Part shown: positions 27,153-35,131 of the stretch, piece after piece | How positions within the stretch are numbered: position 1 is the stretch's first letter | Layout: each line of letters starts with the position of its first letter | From: Streptomyces sp. 1331.2 | GTDB taxonomy: Bacteria; Actinomycetota; Actinomycetes; Streptomycetales; Streptomycetaceae | Reading direction: 5' to 3' | Length of the DNA stretch: 64,000 bases | Assembly (NCBI RefSeq): GCF_900199205.1 | Contig: NZ_OBMJ01000002.1 | Location: 62,001-126,000 of the forward strand | Position numbers and translations under genes: made by a program | The notes under the pieces: generated by a model | Told to the model about the DNA's origin: nothing | The model's database searches: none | Seen by the model: only the letters and a program-made list of their open reading frames with translations

Positions 27153-27758
27153 CTACCAGCCCTCTCGGTGCGGCTCCCCCGGGAGGACGGCCTGACCTGA
27201 CAGCAGGCTTTCCAGGAACTGGCCGTGCCCGGCGACGGGCGTGCTGATGGTCCGGGCCTCCAGGGCCCGGGCGGGGATTCGCAGTACCTGGGTCTGCTCG
27301 GCTTGCTGGGTTGGGTCGCTTCGGTCGCTTCGGTCGCTCTGGTTGGCCCGGCGGACCTGGCCGACGTGGCTGACCTGGTCGATCTGGCCGACCTGGCGTC
27401 CGGAGACCATGACCCCGATGGCATCGGCGAGGTGGGTCAGCGACTGAGGCTGCTCGACCCGGTCCGCGGGGGCGGGGGCCGGCACCCGGGTACGGTCGCC
27501 GGCGTCGGGTCCCGCCCCCGTACTGCGCCGATCGACTGCCGTTTCGACCGCCGTTTTGGCCGTCGGTCCGGCCGCTTTGCTCGCCCTGCTCCTCTTGGCC
27601 GCTGTTGTCTGCGCTTCGGTCGCTTCAGTCGCTGTTGCCGTCACTGCCGGCGTCGTCGCCCTCGCCCCTGCGCGCGTCGACGCGGACTCCTCGCGCAGGC
27701 GACCGACCTCCGCCTCCAGCGCCGCCAGCCGCGCCCGCAGGTCGTCCAGCTCGCCCAT
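27153..27758 (-). CDS. coiled-coil protein of unknown function carrying the hexamer repeats in its coding DNA
   Basis: 201 residues. The N-terminus is a short coiled coil (LDDLRARLAALEAEVGRLRE). The middle is a disordered Ala/Thr/Lys-rich tract. The last third has Gln/Val repeats (VGQIDQVSHVGQV) and the tract RSDRSDRSD. The latter and ATATEATEAQ are encoded by GTCGCTTCGGTCGCT-type DNA at 27315-27338 and 27619-27633, the same motif that fills the non-coding region upstream of the primase. The ATG at 27758 is preceded by GGAG. No family recognised; it may be a DNA-bound partner of the replication module. Confidence 0.72.
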   Translation of the reverse strand: MGELDDLRARLAALEAEVGRLREESASTRAGARATTPAVTATATEATEAQTTAAKRSRASKAAGPTAKTAVETAVDRRSTGAGPDAGDRTRVPAPAPADRVEQPQSLTHLADAIGVMVSGRQVGQIDQVSHVGQVRRANQSDRSDRSDPTQQAEQTQVLRIPARALEARTISTPVAGHGQFLESLLSGQAVLPGEPHREGW

Positions 27759-27966
27759 CTTCTCCACCGTCCAGAACCCTCCCCGGCCGCCCACGGCCAT
27801 TGACGTGCGGCTTCAGCCTAACCGGGGGCCCACCCACGCCCGAGACCGTCCACCAGGCCGGCCGTCGGGTCCACCCCTGAGCCCTGCCCTGGGCCCTGTT
27901 GACAGGCCCGCCGCTTTCCGCGATCCATGTCATGGATACGACGTCATCGATGCCGCCGCAGCGCAC

Positions 27967-28026
27967 AGCGACTGATGACACAGCGACCGATCACAGCGAC
28001 CGATGACAGCGACTGATGACAGCGAC
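27967..28026. repeat. 13-bp tandem hexamer array upstream of the TIR gene
   Basis: AGCGAC starts at 27967, 27982, 27995, 28008 and 28021. The last four are exactly 13 bp apart, in units like AGCGACCGATGAC. The array ends 19 nt before the TIR start codon, so it must overlap the promoter or leader. The hexamer is the same as in the primase upstream region but the spacing differs. Apart from this the 27759-28044 gap shows no gene. Confidence 0.85.
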
Positions 28027-28044
28027 TGAGAGAGAGGTCCCCTG

Positions 28045-29190
28045 GTGCGACGAGATTCCGGGCAGCAGACCCGGGTGTTCGTGTCCTACTCCCGCCGGGA
28101 CTCCCGCTTCGTCTCCTGGCTCGCCGACTGCTTGAAGGAACAGGGCTTCCTCGTCGACTACGACCTGTCGACCGACGACCGACTGGGCGTCGACACGGGC
28201 ATCTCGGCGGAAGACGCCTGGTGGACCCGCGTCGAAGAGATGATCACCGCAGCGGATGTCGTCGTCTTCGTCGTCTCCCCCGACTCCGCGCGCTCCCGGG
28301 TCTGCGAGGAGGAGATCGCCTTCACCCAGGCCATCGGGAAGCGACTGATCCCCGTGCTCTTCCGGCCTGTCGACTACCGGAAGATCCCACCCCGGCTCGC
28401 GGCGCTCAACGTGAAGGTCAGCTTCGCCGAAGCGGAAGCGGTCGCCGAGCACGACGCGATCGCTCAGCACGAAGCCGCCTCCCAGCACGAAGCCGCCGCG
28501 TTACAGCTACTGATGGACGCCCTCCGGCACGACGTCCGCTGGTACCGAATGGCCACCCAGGTGACCGCCGCGGCCCGGCGCTGGCACACGGCGAGCCGAC
28601 CCGCCGGCCACCTGCTGCGCGGCAGCGCCCTGCAGGAGGCCGAGGAGTGGGCGGCGCGCAGGCCCGCCGAGGCAGGCCGCCTGCCCGACGTCGTGCTCTC
28701 CTTCCTGCGCGCCGGCCGGGAGCAGGAGGAGGAGGTCCGCCTGGTCGCCGAGATCCAACGCGCCAGGCTGGACGAACTGCGCGAGATCGTCGAACCGTAC
28801 CTGCTTGCGGAGATCAGGCTCAGGGAGCAGCACGAGGCCTCCGTCCATCCGTTCCACCGCGAGGAGTTCCGGCAGATGACCGACTACCTGAGGTCCCTGC
28901 TGCGGATCGAGGCCAAGAAGTGGCACCCCCAGCGCGCCGCACACGTCCAGGCGACAGGCGCCCGGGACGGCTACGCCGACATCTACCGCTTCCCCTGCTG
29001 CGGCAAGTACGCCCGGGAGTTCGGCGCGCAGCACCCCTCGCAGCTCAGCAGCGAGGGCTGCCGGGACGTCCCCGAAGCCATCCGCGCCCGGCCCCGCCAG
29101 GCACCCAGCGACTGGCGCCGCGGCTCCCTCCTCCTCGGCGCCCGGGAGGAAGCGGAACACCCGCGAAACCGGTTGACCGGTGGTGAATGA
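28045..29190 (+). CDS. TIR-domain protein with uncharacterised C-terminal region
   Basis: 381 residues. Residues about 8-135 are a TIR fold: RVFVSYSRRDSRFVSWLADC (beta-A/box 1), ADVVVFVVSPDSARSRVCEE (with the position that carries the catalytic Glu in NADase TIRs) and GKRLIPVLFRPVDY. Next is a His-Glu-Ala repeat (AEHDAIAQHEAASQHEAA), then a charged helical region without WD40, NACHT or AGO signature. TIR effectors often degrade NAD during phage defence. The GTG start follows GAGAGAGG. It overlaps the next gene by 11 nt. Confidence 0.85.
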   Translation: MRRDSGQQTRVFVSYSRRDSRFVSWLADCLKEQGFLVDYDLSTDDRLGVDTGISAEDAWWTRVEEMITAADVVVFVVSPDSARSRVCEEEIAFTQAIGKRLIPVLFRPVDYRKIPPRLAALNVKVSFAEAEAVAEHDAIAQHEAASQHEAAALQLLMDALRHDVRWYRMATQVTAAARRWHTASRPAGHLLRGSALQEAEEWAARRPAEAGRLPDVVLSFLRAGREQEEEVRLVAEIQRARLDELREIVEPYLLAEIRLREQHEASVHPFHREEFRQMTDYLRSLLRIEAKKWHPQRAAHVQATGARDGYADIYRFPCCGKYAREFGAQHPSQLSSEGCRDVPEAIRARPRQAPSDWRRGSLLLGAREEAEHPRNRLTGGE

Positions 29191-29734
29191 TGAGGCCGTG
29201 ATCTCCAAGGAACGCGCCGTCGAACTCGTCGAGACCTACCTGGCCAGAGAGCTGCCGACCTGGCGATGGGCAGGGTCTCCCCCCACGCCGGAGATCTACC
29301 ACCTGGAGGAGCGGACGGTCGGCTGGCTCGTCTTCTGGCGCTCGGCGGAGCAGGCCCGCGCCCGTCACGTCCGCGGAAGCTTCGTCGGCGGCCACTACCT
29401 GGTCGACCTGTACGACGGGAGCATCCACTACGTGCCTGCCGTCTGGTTCGAGAACGAGGGCTGGGAGGAGCAGTACCTCCTGGAGGTCAAGGGCATCAGG
29501 CTGCCCGACCCACTGGCCGCCGCCGCTCGTGAGCTCGTCCGTTCCGCCGGAGTCGTGGCCGCGATGAACCACGTGCGCAAGCAGGCCCCGAAGCTGACCC
29601 TGGCGGACGCGAAGGCCTACGTCGCGGCCGTCCGGGACGGTGCCGAAGCGTCGGAGGAGCTGGCGAGCCTCACCCGGCCGGAGCCGAAATGGCCGCTCCT
29701 GCCCATCGAAACGGTGGCCGGCCCGGTCCAGTAG
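29180..29734 (+). CDS. YrhB/Imm35-like protein with L7/L12-C-terminal-like tail
   Basis: 184 residues. The first 115 resemble the YrhB/Imm35 fold of small immunity-like proteins (ISKERAVELVETYLARELPT, then GGHYLVDLYDGSIHYV). The last 65 contain RELVRSAGVVAAMNHVRKQA and LTLADAKAYVAAV, patterned like the ribosomal L7/L12 C-terminal helices found in some stand-alone actinobacterial proteins. It overlaps the TIR gene by 11 nt, so the two are co-translated. A modulator or immunity role toward the TIR protein is possible. The start is uncertain (GTG 29180, 29183 or 29198). Confidence 0.72.
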   Translation: MVNDEAVISKERAVELVETYLARELPTWRWAGSPPTPEIYHLEERTVGWLVFWRSAEQARARHVRGSFVGGHYLVDLYDGSIHYVPAVWFENEGWEEQYLLEVKGIRLPDPLAAAARELVRSAGVVAAMNHVRKQAPKLTLADAKAYVAAVRDGAEASEELASLTRPEPKWPLLPIETVAGPVQ

Positions 29735-29770
29735 GGGGCGGTTCTCCGGGGTGCCTCGGTCCGGCGACTG

Positions 29771-30319
29771 TCAGGCCGGCCGACGCGCCCAGTCCGCCAG
29801 AACCGCGAAGTCCTCCGCCGTCAGCCCGGCCTTCGGATCGACATGGTGAAGAAGCGCCGGACCACCGTGGTGGGCCTGCACCCAGCTGCGGTCCGCCTCC
29901 GTGATGTGGTCGTCCACCCAGGCGAACGGGCGGCCCTGCGCCCAGGCCGTGATCTCCGGCGTCTTCCAGAACACGCCGCCCTCGGGCTCGGGCCGCGGAT
30001 CGGACCAGGCGATGAACGGCATCGTGGGCAGCCCCAGGAGCGGCGCGAGGAAGGCATCGGCCTCCTCCTCCCACGTCGTCGCCCACACCAGGTCGAACGG
30101 CAGCGCGGCGAGCGCGGGCCCGTGCGCCGGATTGAGCCAGACCCGCAGAGCCTTCGGGGCCTTGTGGGGAAGCCCCCATGCAGCGAGCCGACTCCGCTCA
30201 GCCGCCTCCCACCGCGGCGTCATCAGCCGGTGCGTCACATAACCCTCGGGCCGCCGGTGCGGCTTCGCCGCATACGGATTCAGCGGCCCGTCCACATCCA
30301 CCAGCAACACCGGCCGCAT
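29771..30319 (-). CDS. HAD-superfamily protein (Swiss Army Knife RNA-repair type)
   Basis: 182 residues beginning MRPVLLVDVDGPLNPYAAKP, whose DVDGPLNP is the HAD nucleophile motif DxDG. WATTWEEEAD supplies the motif II Thr, and FAWVDDHI the terminal acidic pair. This matches the HAD domain associated with Swiss Army Knife RNA-repair proteins, here stand-alone. It is presumably a Mg-dependent phosphatase. The ATG at 30319 is far better than upstream ATGs, which run through a palindrome. It is convergent with the Imm35-like gene. Confidence 0.78.
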   Translation of the reverse strand: MRPVLLVDVDGPLNPYAAKPHRRPEGYVTHRLMTPRWEAAERSRLAAWGLPHKAPKALRVWLNPAHGPALAALPFDLVWATTWEEEADAFLAPLLGLPTMPFIAWSDPRPEPEGGVFWKTPEITAWAQGRPFAWVDDHITEADRSWVQAHHGGPALLHHVDPKAGLTAEDFAVLADWARRPA

Positions 30320-30488
30320 CACGCCACCCCCAGAGCTCGTCCCCGTAGGCCCGTACGGTACTGGCCGCTCCACAGCAGGCCCAGCGGATTTCCCTGGGCG
30401 CCTCGGATGGCGCTGCCCCCGCTCCAGGGGCTGCCCCGGCCCACTCCCCCACCACCTGCTGCCGCCGCCCCGAGGCTCCGACCCGAGG

Positions 30489-30504
30489 ATTTTCCGCGGA
30501 AAAT
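30489..30504. repeat. 16-bp palindrome copy 2
   Basis: ATTTTCCGCGGAAAAT, flanked outward by CCGAGG and CCTCGG arms that extend the pairing imperfectly. It is in the 611-bp gene-free stretch 30320-30930. Confidence 0.85.
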
Positions 30505-30604
30505 TCCGAGCCTCGGAGAGCAGTAGGACGCTCGGACCCATGGGTCGGAGGGCGGGCGGTACGGCCGCCTGAGACCAGTCCTCGAAGACGGCTTCCACGG
30601 GCTC

Positions 30605-30626
30605 CGGATTTTCCGCGGAAAATCCG
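30605..30626. repeat. 16-bp palindrome copy 3, extended to 22 bp
   Basis: The core at 30608-30623 is extended by CGG and CCG to a perfect 22-bp palindrome. It lies 101 bp from copy 2. Confidence 0.85.
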
Positions 30627-30735
30627 AAGCCGATTCGCGGTCACTACGAGGGCGTCGCCGGAGACGAACCGGGGTCACTGCTCGGCGGCATCAGCCGTGC
30701 CGCACCCACTCCCCCGGCCGCCGTGGCTCGACACG

Positions 30736-30751
30736 ATTTTCCGCGGAAAAT
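30736..30751. repeat. 16-bp palindrome copy 4
   Basis: Perfect ATTTTCCGCGGAAAAT core, 112 bp beyond copy 3. No gene flanks it directly. The remainder of 30320-30930 has no feature I recognise. Confidence 0.85.
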
Positions 30752-30930
30752 TCCGGAGCCCTTCCTAACCGACTCCCCCACCACCGGCACGTCAGGTCGG
30801 AGGCCCCAGGACGCCATGGTCGGTGTCGCTGGGCCCCGCCGGTATCGCCTGGATCGTCAGTGATGGCCCACGGACGACAGCCGGACTGCTGCCGGCACGG
30901 CTGTCGGGTCGAGGTGACGGACGGCCTCGG

Positions 30931-31320
30931 CTATGCGCTCGGATGCTTTCCGTAGTAGGGGCTCACGGTCCTGGCCAGCTTTCGTTGGATCGCCCTCAGG
31001 ATCCGGAGAGTCGCCTCATCACTGATTCCTGTCGTCGTGGGCCATTCCACGCCCGAGCCGGCGAGGTCGCTGACGAAGACGATCTCCGTGGCCAGAAGGG
31101 TCCGCGCCCAATCGACCGGCTTGAGCGGAACATCGTCGCCCAGAGCGTCGCGCAGGACGTGGCACTGATCGCGCAAATTCTCAGCGTCCGCGAACCCCAT
31201 GCCGATGGCGAGCTGGTCGCTGCACCGCGCCGGCCCGTCCCATTCGCCGAGGGCCCGTCGCAACAAACGGACCTCGCCCTCGCTCAAGAGCTTGCTCGGG
31301 CGCACTGCTTGCTCGGACAT
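30931..31320 (-). CDS. hypothetical protein
   Basis: 129 residues, soluble, with alternating helical segments (LLSEGEVRLLRRALGEWDG, then RILRAIQRKLARTV). No family recognised. The ATG at 31320 has AAAGG about 10 nt upstream. An alternative ATG at 31446 would add a Pro/Ala-rich leader beginning right at a copy of the palindrome and lacks a ribosome-binding site. Confidence 0.6.
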   Translation of the reverse strand: MSEQAVRPSKLLSEGEVRLLRRALGEWDGPARCSDQLAIGMGFADAENLRDQCHVLRDALGDDVPLKPVDWARTLLATEIVFVSDLAGSGVEWPTTTGISDEATLRILRAIQRKLARTVSPYYGKHPSA

Positions 31321-31448
31321 CTGGCCAGCCTTTCGGTACTCGACCTCGCGCTGGTCGGTCGCGCTACCTTTCGCTGGATATCCTCCAGCAGCTGGGGGAG
31401 CAGCTGGGGGAGCCGGAACCGTTGGCTGTACCGGCCGCCGAGTCATCG

Positions 31449-31464
31449 ATTTTCCGCGGAAAAT
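31449..31464. repeat. 16-bp palindrome copy 5
   Basis: Perfect core located 130 bp upstream of the chosen start of the 30931-31320 gene, so it could lie in that gene's promoter region. Confidence 0.85.
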
Positions 31465-31680
31465 TCTTGACGTACGAGAGGTGAGGGCCGGACCTGCGCC
31501 AACCGGGCAGTCGCTGCGACCACGGCAGACCAGCCTGGTGAGTCCAGTTAGACCTCGTCCGGCGCAGTGGCGCCGACCGCCTGCTCCACCGCTCCGTACG
31601 CAGCCGTGCCCTCAGACGGCCGGCGGGAAGTGTCACCGTTTCCGGTTCGAGAGTCAGGCCACCGCATTAGCGTCGGGGTC

Positions 31681-31949
31681 ATGGCGGAACACCCGTACGA
31701 CAAGCTCACGATCGACCGTCCGGACTTCGGCGCAAGCTCCGCCGACATCCGCGGAAGTTCTTTGCGGCAGTCCCGGGGGAACAGAGCTTGGCGAGCTTGG
31801 CGCCGGACATCCTGTCCGCCATCGGCAAGGACCACCTCGCGAACCTGGACCTGCATGACCCGGACTGCGTCGTGCCGCCAGGGCCTGGCCATGTCCTGGT
31901 TCAGGACCACCGAGTCGGCGCGGACACGGTGGACGCCTTGCACCGCTGA
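31681..31949 (+). pseudogene. possible frameshifted small gene
   Basis: An ATG frame (AEHPYDKLTIDRPDFGASSA) reads sensibly for about 25 residues. A second frame then takes over (KFFAAVPGEQSLASLAPDIL, later LANLDLHDPDCVVPPGPGHV) to a TGA at 31947-31949. Joined, they make a plausible soluble protein of about 90 residues; neither frame alone does. The product is not recognised. Confidence 0.35.
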
Positions 31950-31978
31950 TCCCATCGGGGCGCACCGCAGGGTCCCGG

Positions 31979-31994
31979 ATTTTCCGCAGAAAAT
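31979..31994. repeat. palindrome copy 6, A-variant
   Basis: ATTTTCCGCAGAAAAT, with one central base changed from the perfect palindrome (CGCGG to CGCAG). It is the first of four copies with this same change. Confidence 0.8.
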
Positions 31995-32087
31995 TCCGCG
32001 CCTGGAGAGCCGGTGATCCCTCATTGACTCGGGTCGAACGGAGGCCAGTACGGCCCTGCAGCCATCCCGTGAAGACGACTGCCGGGG

Positions 32088-32224
32088 GCTCCGAATTTTC
32101 CGCAGAAAATTCTCTGCGCGGCGCGCATCGCGGCCACGCCCACAGCCGGACCCGGACCCGGCCCGGCGCTGCGAGGTACGCCAGGTGCCTCGGCTCGCCC
32201 CGATACCCGCAGGGTCGGTCGTAG
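32088..32224. repeat. long direct repeat copy A, with palindrome copy 7 at its left edge
   Basis: This 137-bp stretch starts with an A-variant palindrome (32095-32110, extended to GAATTTTCCGCAGAAAATTC at 32093-32112). It continues through TCTCTGCGCG to GAGGTACGCC and GTCGTAG. Copy B at 33281-33406 has the same order with scattered changes and small indels. The pair looks like an extragenic repeat element of which the palindrome is one end. Confidence 0.7.
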
Positions 32225-32597
32225 AGATCGCCCGGCGGCGGGCTGTTTCGGTCTTGATAGGCCCGTCTTGATCCGACCTCCTCGCCGGCAAGGACGATCT
32301 TCGCCCCGTGTCTTTCTGGACTGAGCCGCAGTGCATGACCGCCCTCAGCACGAGCCCCGCCGATGTCCACCAACAGGTGCCGCTTGCGCCTGCGCACCCC
32401 CGTGCCCGCGTCGTAGCTGATTGCTTGCCCGCCTTGGTGGCCACGCACGGACTGGGAGTCCAGCCCAGCGGCCGACGGCTGCGGATCGCGGCCGTCGGCG
32501 GCCGGCCACCCGGAACCGCTCCTGCAAGCATCGTGGACCGATCCGGCAGTAGCGGCTTGATCACCGCCCACTGAGCGCCCGTCAACGATGAGGCGCG
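32225..32597 (-). pseudogene. IS5-family transposase remnant
   Basis: Pieces typical of IS5/ISL2-like DDE transposases appear in two alternating frames: LTGAQWAVIKPLLPDRS at the N-terminus, then AAGLDSQSVRG and RRRKRHLLVDIGG, the latter near the second catalytic Asp. VLRAVMHCGSVQ and HGAKIVLAGEEV follow. At least three frame changes and loss of the DDE Glu region show it is long dead. No terminal inverted repeats were found. Confidence 0.75.
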
Positions 32598-32622
32598 ACT
32601 CGGTATCCGCGAAGACCCTGGC

Positions 32623-32715
32623 GTGAGTGGTTCTGAGGGCGGGTATCCGTCGGATCCGTCGGACCTGACCGACGGACCCTGGGCGCTGCTGGAGCCGTTT
32701 GCTCAGGTGTCGTAG
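32623..32715 (+). pseudogene. second IS5-family transposase N-terminal fragment
   Basis: A 30-residue frame reads GYPSDPSDLTDGPWALLEPF before a stop, the characteristic first residues of IS5-type transposases. It faces away from the 32225-32597 remnant, so two insertion sequences were involved. It abuts the 3' end of the 32703-33185 gene and overlaps its last codons. Confidence 0.7.
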
Positions 32716-33185
32716 CAACCGTTCCAGGGCGCGTTGAAGCCCAGGCCGTCGGGATAGAACTCGGCCCACACACCGTCGCCTTCCTCCTCATCCTCCTCCT
32801 CGTCCGCGTCCTCCTCCACGACCAGGCCGAACAGGGATCCCTCGAACCGGACCTCGAAGGGCGCGATCGCGATGTCCTGGTACTGCCGCTCCGGAAGAGT
32901 GTCCAGCCATTCGGCAAGCAGCAGCCGGGCCGCGTCGATGGCCTTCTTCTCGCCGTCCGCCGTGGTGCCGGTGAACTGGATGCGCGAGTCCAGGTGCCGA
33001 CCGGCCCCGTCGAACCGATGGAGCACGGCGCACCAACGCTTCTGGGACTGCCAGTCGTCGCCGCTCCAGCCCTCGGGGAAGGCCGCAGTGACCGAGGCGA
33101 AGAACTGGCCGCCCTGCCACCGCCCTATGGTGCTCGTGCGGTAGTCAGGCTCGTGTCTGATGGGGATGACCTCGGGAACGCTCAT
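32703..33185 (-). CDS. actinobacterial protein of the family often labelled HycA-like, function unknown
   Basis: 160 residues with a conserved start (MSVPEVIPIRHEPDYRTSTI), GQFFASVTAAFPEGW, the segment YQDIAIAPFEVRFEGSLFGL and the ending WAEFYPDGLGFNAPWNGCYD. These belong to a streptomycete family sometimes annotated as formate-hydrogenlyase regulatory protein HycA, a name with no functional support here. A Glu/Asp tract (EEDADEEEDEEEGD) near residue 130 is longer than I would expect. The start was chosen at the conserved MSVPE. Confidence 0.72.
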   Translation of the reverse strand: MSVPEVIPIRHEPDYRTSTIGRWQGGQFFASVTAAFPEGWSGDDWQSQKRWCAVLHRFDGAGRHLDSRIQFTGTTADGEKKAIDAARLLLAEWLDTLPERQYQDIAIAPFEVRFEGSLFGLVVEEDADEEEDEEEGDGVWAEFYPDGLGFNAPWNGCYDT

Positions 33186-33280
33186 GGGCGGAACCATAGG
33201 CGCTACCTGCGACAGCAGTGGGCCAACGATGCCATCTGCCGTAGGCCGTGAACGAGATCTCAAGCGCCGCTCTCAGGCGC

Positions 33281-33406
33281 GCTCCGAATTTTCCGCAGAA
33301 AATTCTCTGCGCGATCCGCCGCCACTTCCACGGCCGGACCCGGGCCGGGGCCGCGAGGTACGCCGGGTGCCTCGGCCCGCCCCCGACACCCACCAGCCCG
33401 TCGTAG
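33281..33406. repeat. long direct repeat copy B, with palindrome copy 8 at its left edge
   Basis: It matches 32088-32224 in order. The A-variant palindrome is at 33288-33303 (flanked to GAATTTTCCGCAGAAAATTC at 33286-33305), followed by TCTCTGCGCG, a CGGCCGGACCCGGGCC segment, GAGGTACGCCGGGTGCCTCGG and GTCGTAG. It sits upstream of the 33472 gene. Confidence 0.7.
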
Positions 33407-33471
33407 GGGGGCTGCATGGGAGTGGCTGCGGACCCGGGCTCTTGTCGTAGGCCCTCGATATGGTCACCCGC

Positions 33472-33906
33472 ATGGGAGCAAGTGGCTGGCTGTACTTCAC
33501 ACCCTTTCAAGCGAGCGAGCAGGCCGCGCTGGACGGTCTGCGTGAGGAGGTCTTCTCGCGCGATGCCGAGTACTACCGGGACGAAGGCGTCGGGACCTTG
33601 GGCGCATTGATGGAGAGCGGCTGGCTGGAGGAGGAGGCTGCACACTCGGTGCTCGATGTCGACCGCGTGGTCCGCTGCGACTCCGACACGGAGGAACACG
33701 GCGACGTCAGGGTGGTCGAAGGACCGGAGGTCATCGAGCTGTTCGGGACGGCCACGCCCTCGCGGGAGGTCGTCAGGCAGGCCGTCGAACGCGCCGGTGA
33801 CGGGTGGTTCCCGCCGTTCGGCCGCGGTTCCGGCTGCTGCACGATCGTCCACGGCGACGACGGCCGACCAGCGGAGCTGTGCTTCTGGGGCAGCACCGGC
33901 GATTGA
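33472..33906 (+). CDS. hypothetical protein
   Basis: 144 residues, acidic, beginning MGASGWLYFTPFQASEQAAL, with AHSVLDVDRVVRCD in the middle and ending GRPAELCFWGSTGD. It appears to be a single soluble alpha/beta domain. I do not recognise the family. No good ribosome-binding site precedes the ATG; an in-frame GTG-like start 12 nt upstream is no better. Confidence 0.6.
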   Translation: MGASGWLYFTPFQASEQAALDGLREEVFSRDAEYYRDEGVGTLGALMESGWLEEEAAHSVLDVDRVVRCDSDTEEHGDVRVVEGPEVIELFGTATPSREVVRQAVERAGDGWFPPFGRGSGCCTIVHGDDGRPAELCFWGSTGD

Positions 33907-34016
33907 TCCAGGAACGCCGATCCGCGGCAGCCATCGGTCGCCCGGTCTCCGTGAGCCTGAACTGGGAGCTGGGCACAGGGCAACCTCCGGACCGACCGCA
34001 CGAGTAGCGTCGGCGC

Positions 34017-34036
34017 GAATTTTCCGCGGAAAATTC
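34017..34036. repeat. 16-bp palindrome copy 9, extended to 20 bp
   Basis: The core 34019-34034 with GA and TC flanks makes a perfect 20-bp palindrome. It is in the 363-bp gap 33907-34269, which otherwise holds nothing I recognise. Confidence 0.85.
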
Positions 34037-34269
34037 CGGACCCCTGCCCCAGCCGATCCGGCGCGTGGAGTCACCCCCGATCGTGGCTACGAGCCGCGCC
34101 CGAGGCGGCGGCAGATCTCACCCGAGGGCCGAGCCAGTCGGGGGATGTCGGCAGGCCTGTTGCCAAACCCCACGTCGGCTGAGCCGTTGGAACCACTCCG
34201 CTCGCGAGGGATTGTCAGTGGCATCGGGGATGATCAGCGCCTCACGTCATTGCACACAGGGGCCGTCAC

Positions 34270-34857
34270 ATGTCGATCCGCATCGCCAGCCGTCGCCGTT
34301 CACCGGCGTCACTGACCGCCGCGTTCCCCGGCGCGGAGATCATCGACGTGACCTCGAAGGCCCCGGATCCGTGGGTCCGGTTGAGCCCGTTCTATCCGCA
34401 CGGCGGTATCCCGGTCCCCTACAGCGACGGAGTAAGCAGCGAGTCCGTGGAGGGGATCTGGCAGGCCCTCAAGGTCTTCCAGGACTCCGACGTCGACCCC
34501 GCGAAGCTCACGGTCACCACGATGGTGGGCCTGAAGCGGACGGTGCGCCGATACGGCCCCGTCCTCGGCCACCGCGCCGGGCTGCACGGCGATCGGCTTC
34601 TGCCCTACGAAACGGCCCGACGCCGGATCTACCTGCCGGCTTACCGCTGGATCCTTGAGCATCGTGTCGCTGACCTGGTCGAGCTGCTGCGGAGCAAGGA
34701 GGACGTCGTCCTCCTGGACTACACCACCAACGGGGACGTCGCCGATCCATCCAGTCCGCTCTCCCACGCCGCGCTCATCCAACTCCACATCGAGGGCCGC
34801 TGGCCGGAGGAGGACGGCACAGCCGCTGCCGACATGGCCGACGGTCAGATGCCTTAA
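34270..34857 (+). CDS. DUF6939-like protein
   Basis: 195 residues with a strongly conserved front (AFPGAEIIDVTSKAPDPWVR, SPFYPHGGIPVPYS, SVEGIWQALKVFQDSDVDP) that I associate with the streptomycete family DUF6939. The middle (RIYLPAYRWILEHRVADLVE) is helical. Function unknown; several conserved aromatic and Pro residues suggest an enzyme-like pocket. It stands alone, flanked by palindrome copies 9 and 10. Confidence 0.72.
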   Translation: MSIRIASRRRSPASLTAAFPGAEIIDVTSKAPDPWVRLSPFYPHGGIPVPYSDGVSSESVEGIWQALKVFQDSDVDPAKLTVTTMVGLKRTVRRYGPVLGHRAGLHGDRLLPYETARRRIYLPAYRWILEHRVADLVELLRSKEDVVLLDYTTNGDVADPSSPLSHAALIQLHIEGRWPEEDGTAAADMADGQMP

Positions 34858-34884
34858 GGGGCCAGGGGAGCGGCCGATCCGTCG

Positions 34885-34900
34885 ATTTTCCGCAGAAAAT
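34885..34900. repeat. palindrome copy 10, A-variant
   Basis: ATTTTCCGCAGAAAAT, 28 bp after the DUF6939-like gene's stop. Its position is similar to that of copy 1 relative to the zinc-finger gene. Confidence 0.8.
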
Positions 34901-35008
34901 TCCGGAGGGCCTTCGCCCCAGATCCGACCTGCACACGGGTACCGGCGCGCCCGCCAGTCGAACGCGGGGGAGTGCTCCCGAGAGCCTGTGATGCCTGCCG
35001 ACAGCCTT

Positions 35009-35028
35009 GAATTTTCTGCGGAAAATTC
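35009..35028. repeat. palindrome copy 11, T-variant
   Basis: Core ATTTTCTGCGGAAAAT at 35011-35026, the reverse-complement form of the A-variant, with GA/TC flanks to 20 bp. Confidence 0.8.
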
Positions 35029-35131
35029 CTGCAATGGCTCGCGAGGAGCCGCGGTGCTCGGCGAGCCCGTCCGCATGTGGGTCGGTGGGGGAGTGCCCAC
35101 GAGGACCCGGTCATGAGCCAGGCTGGGCTCG

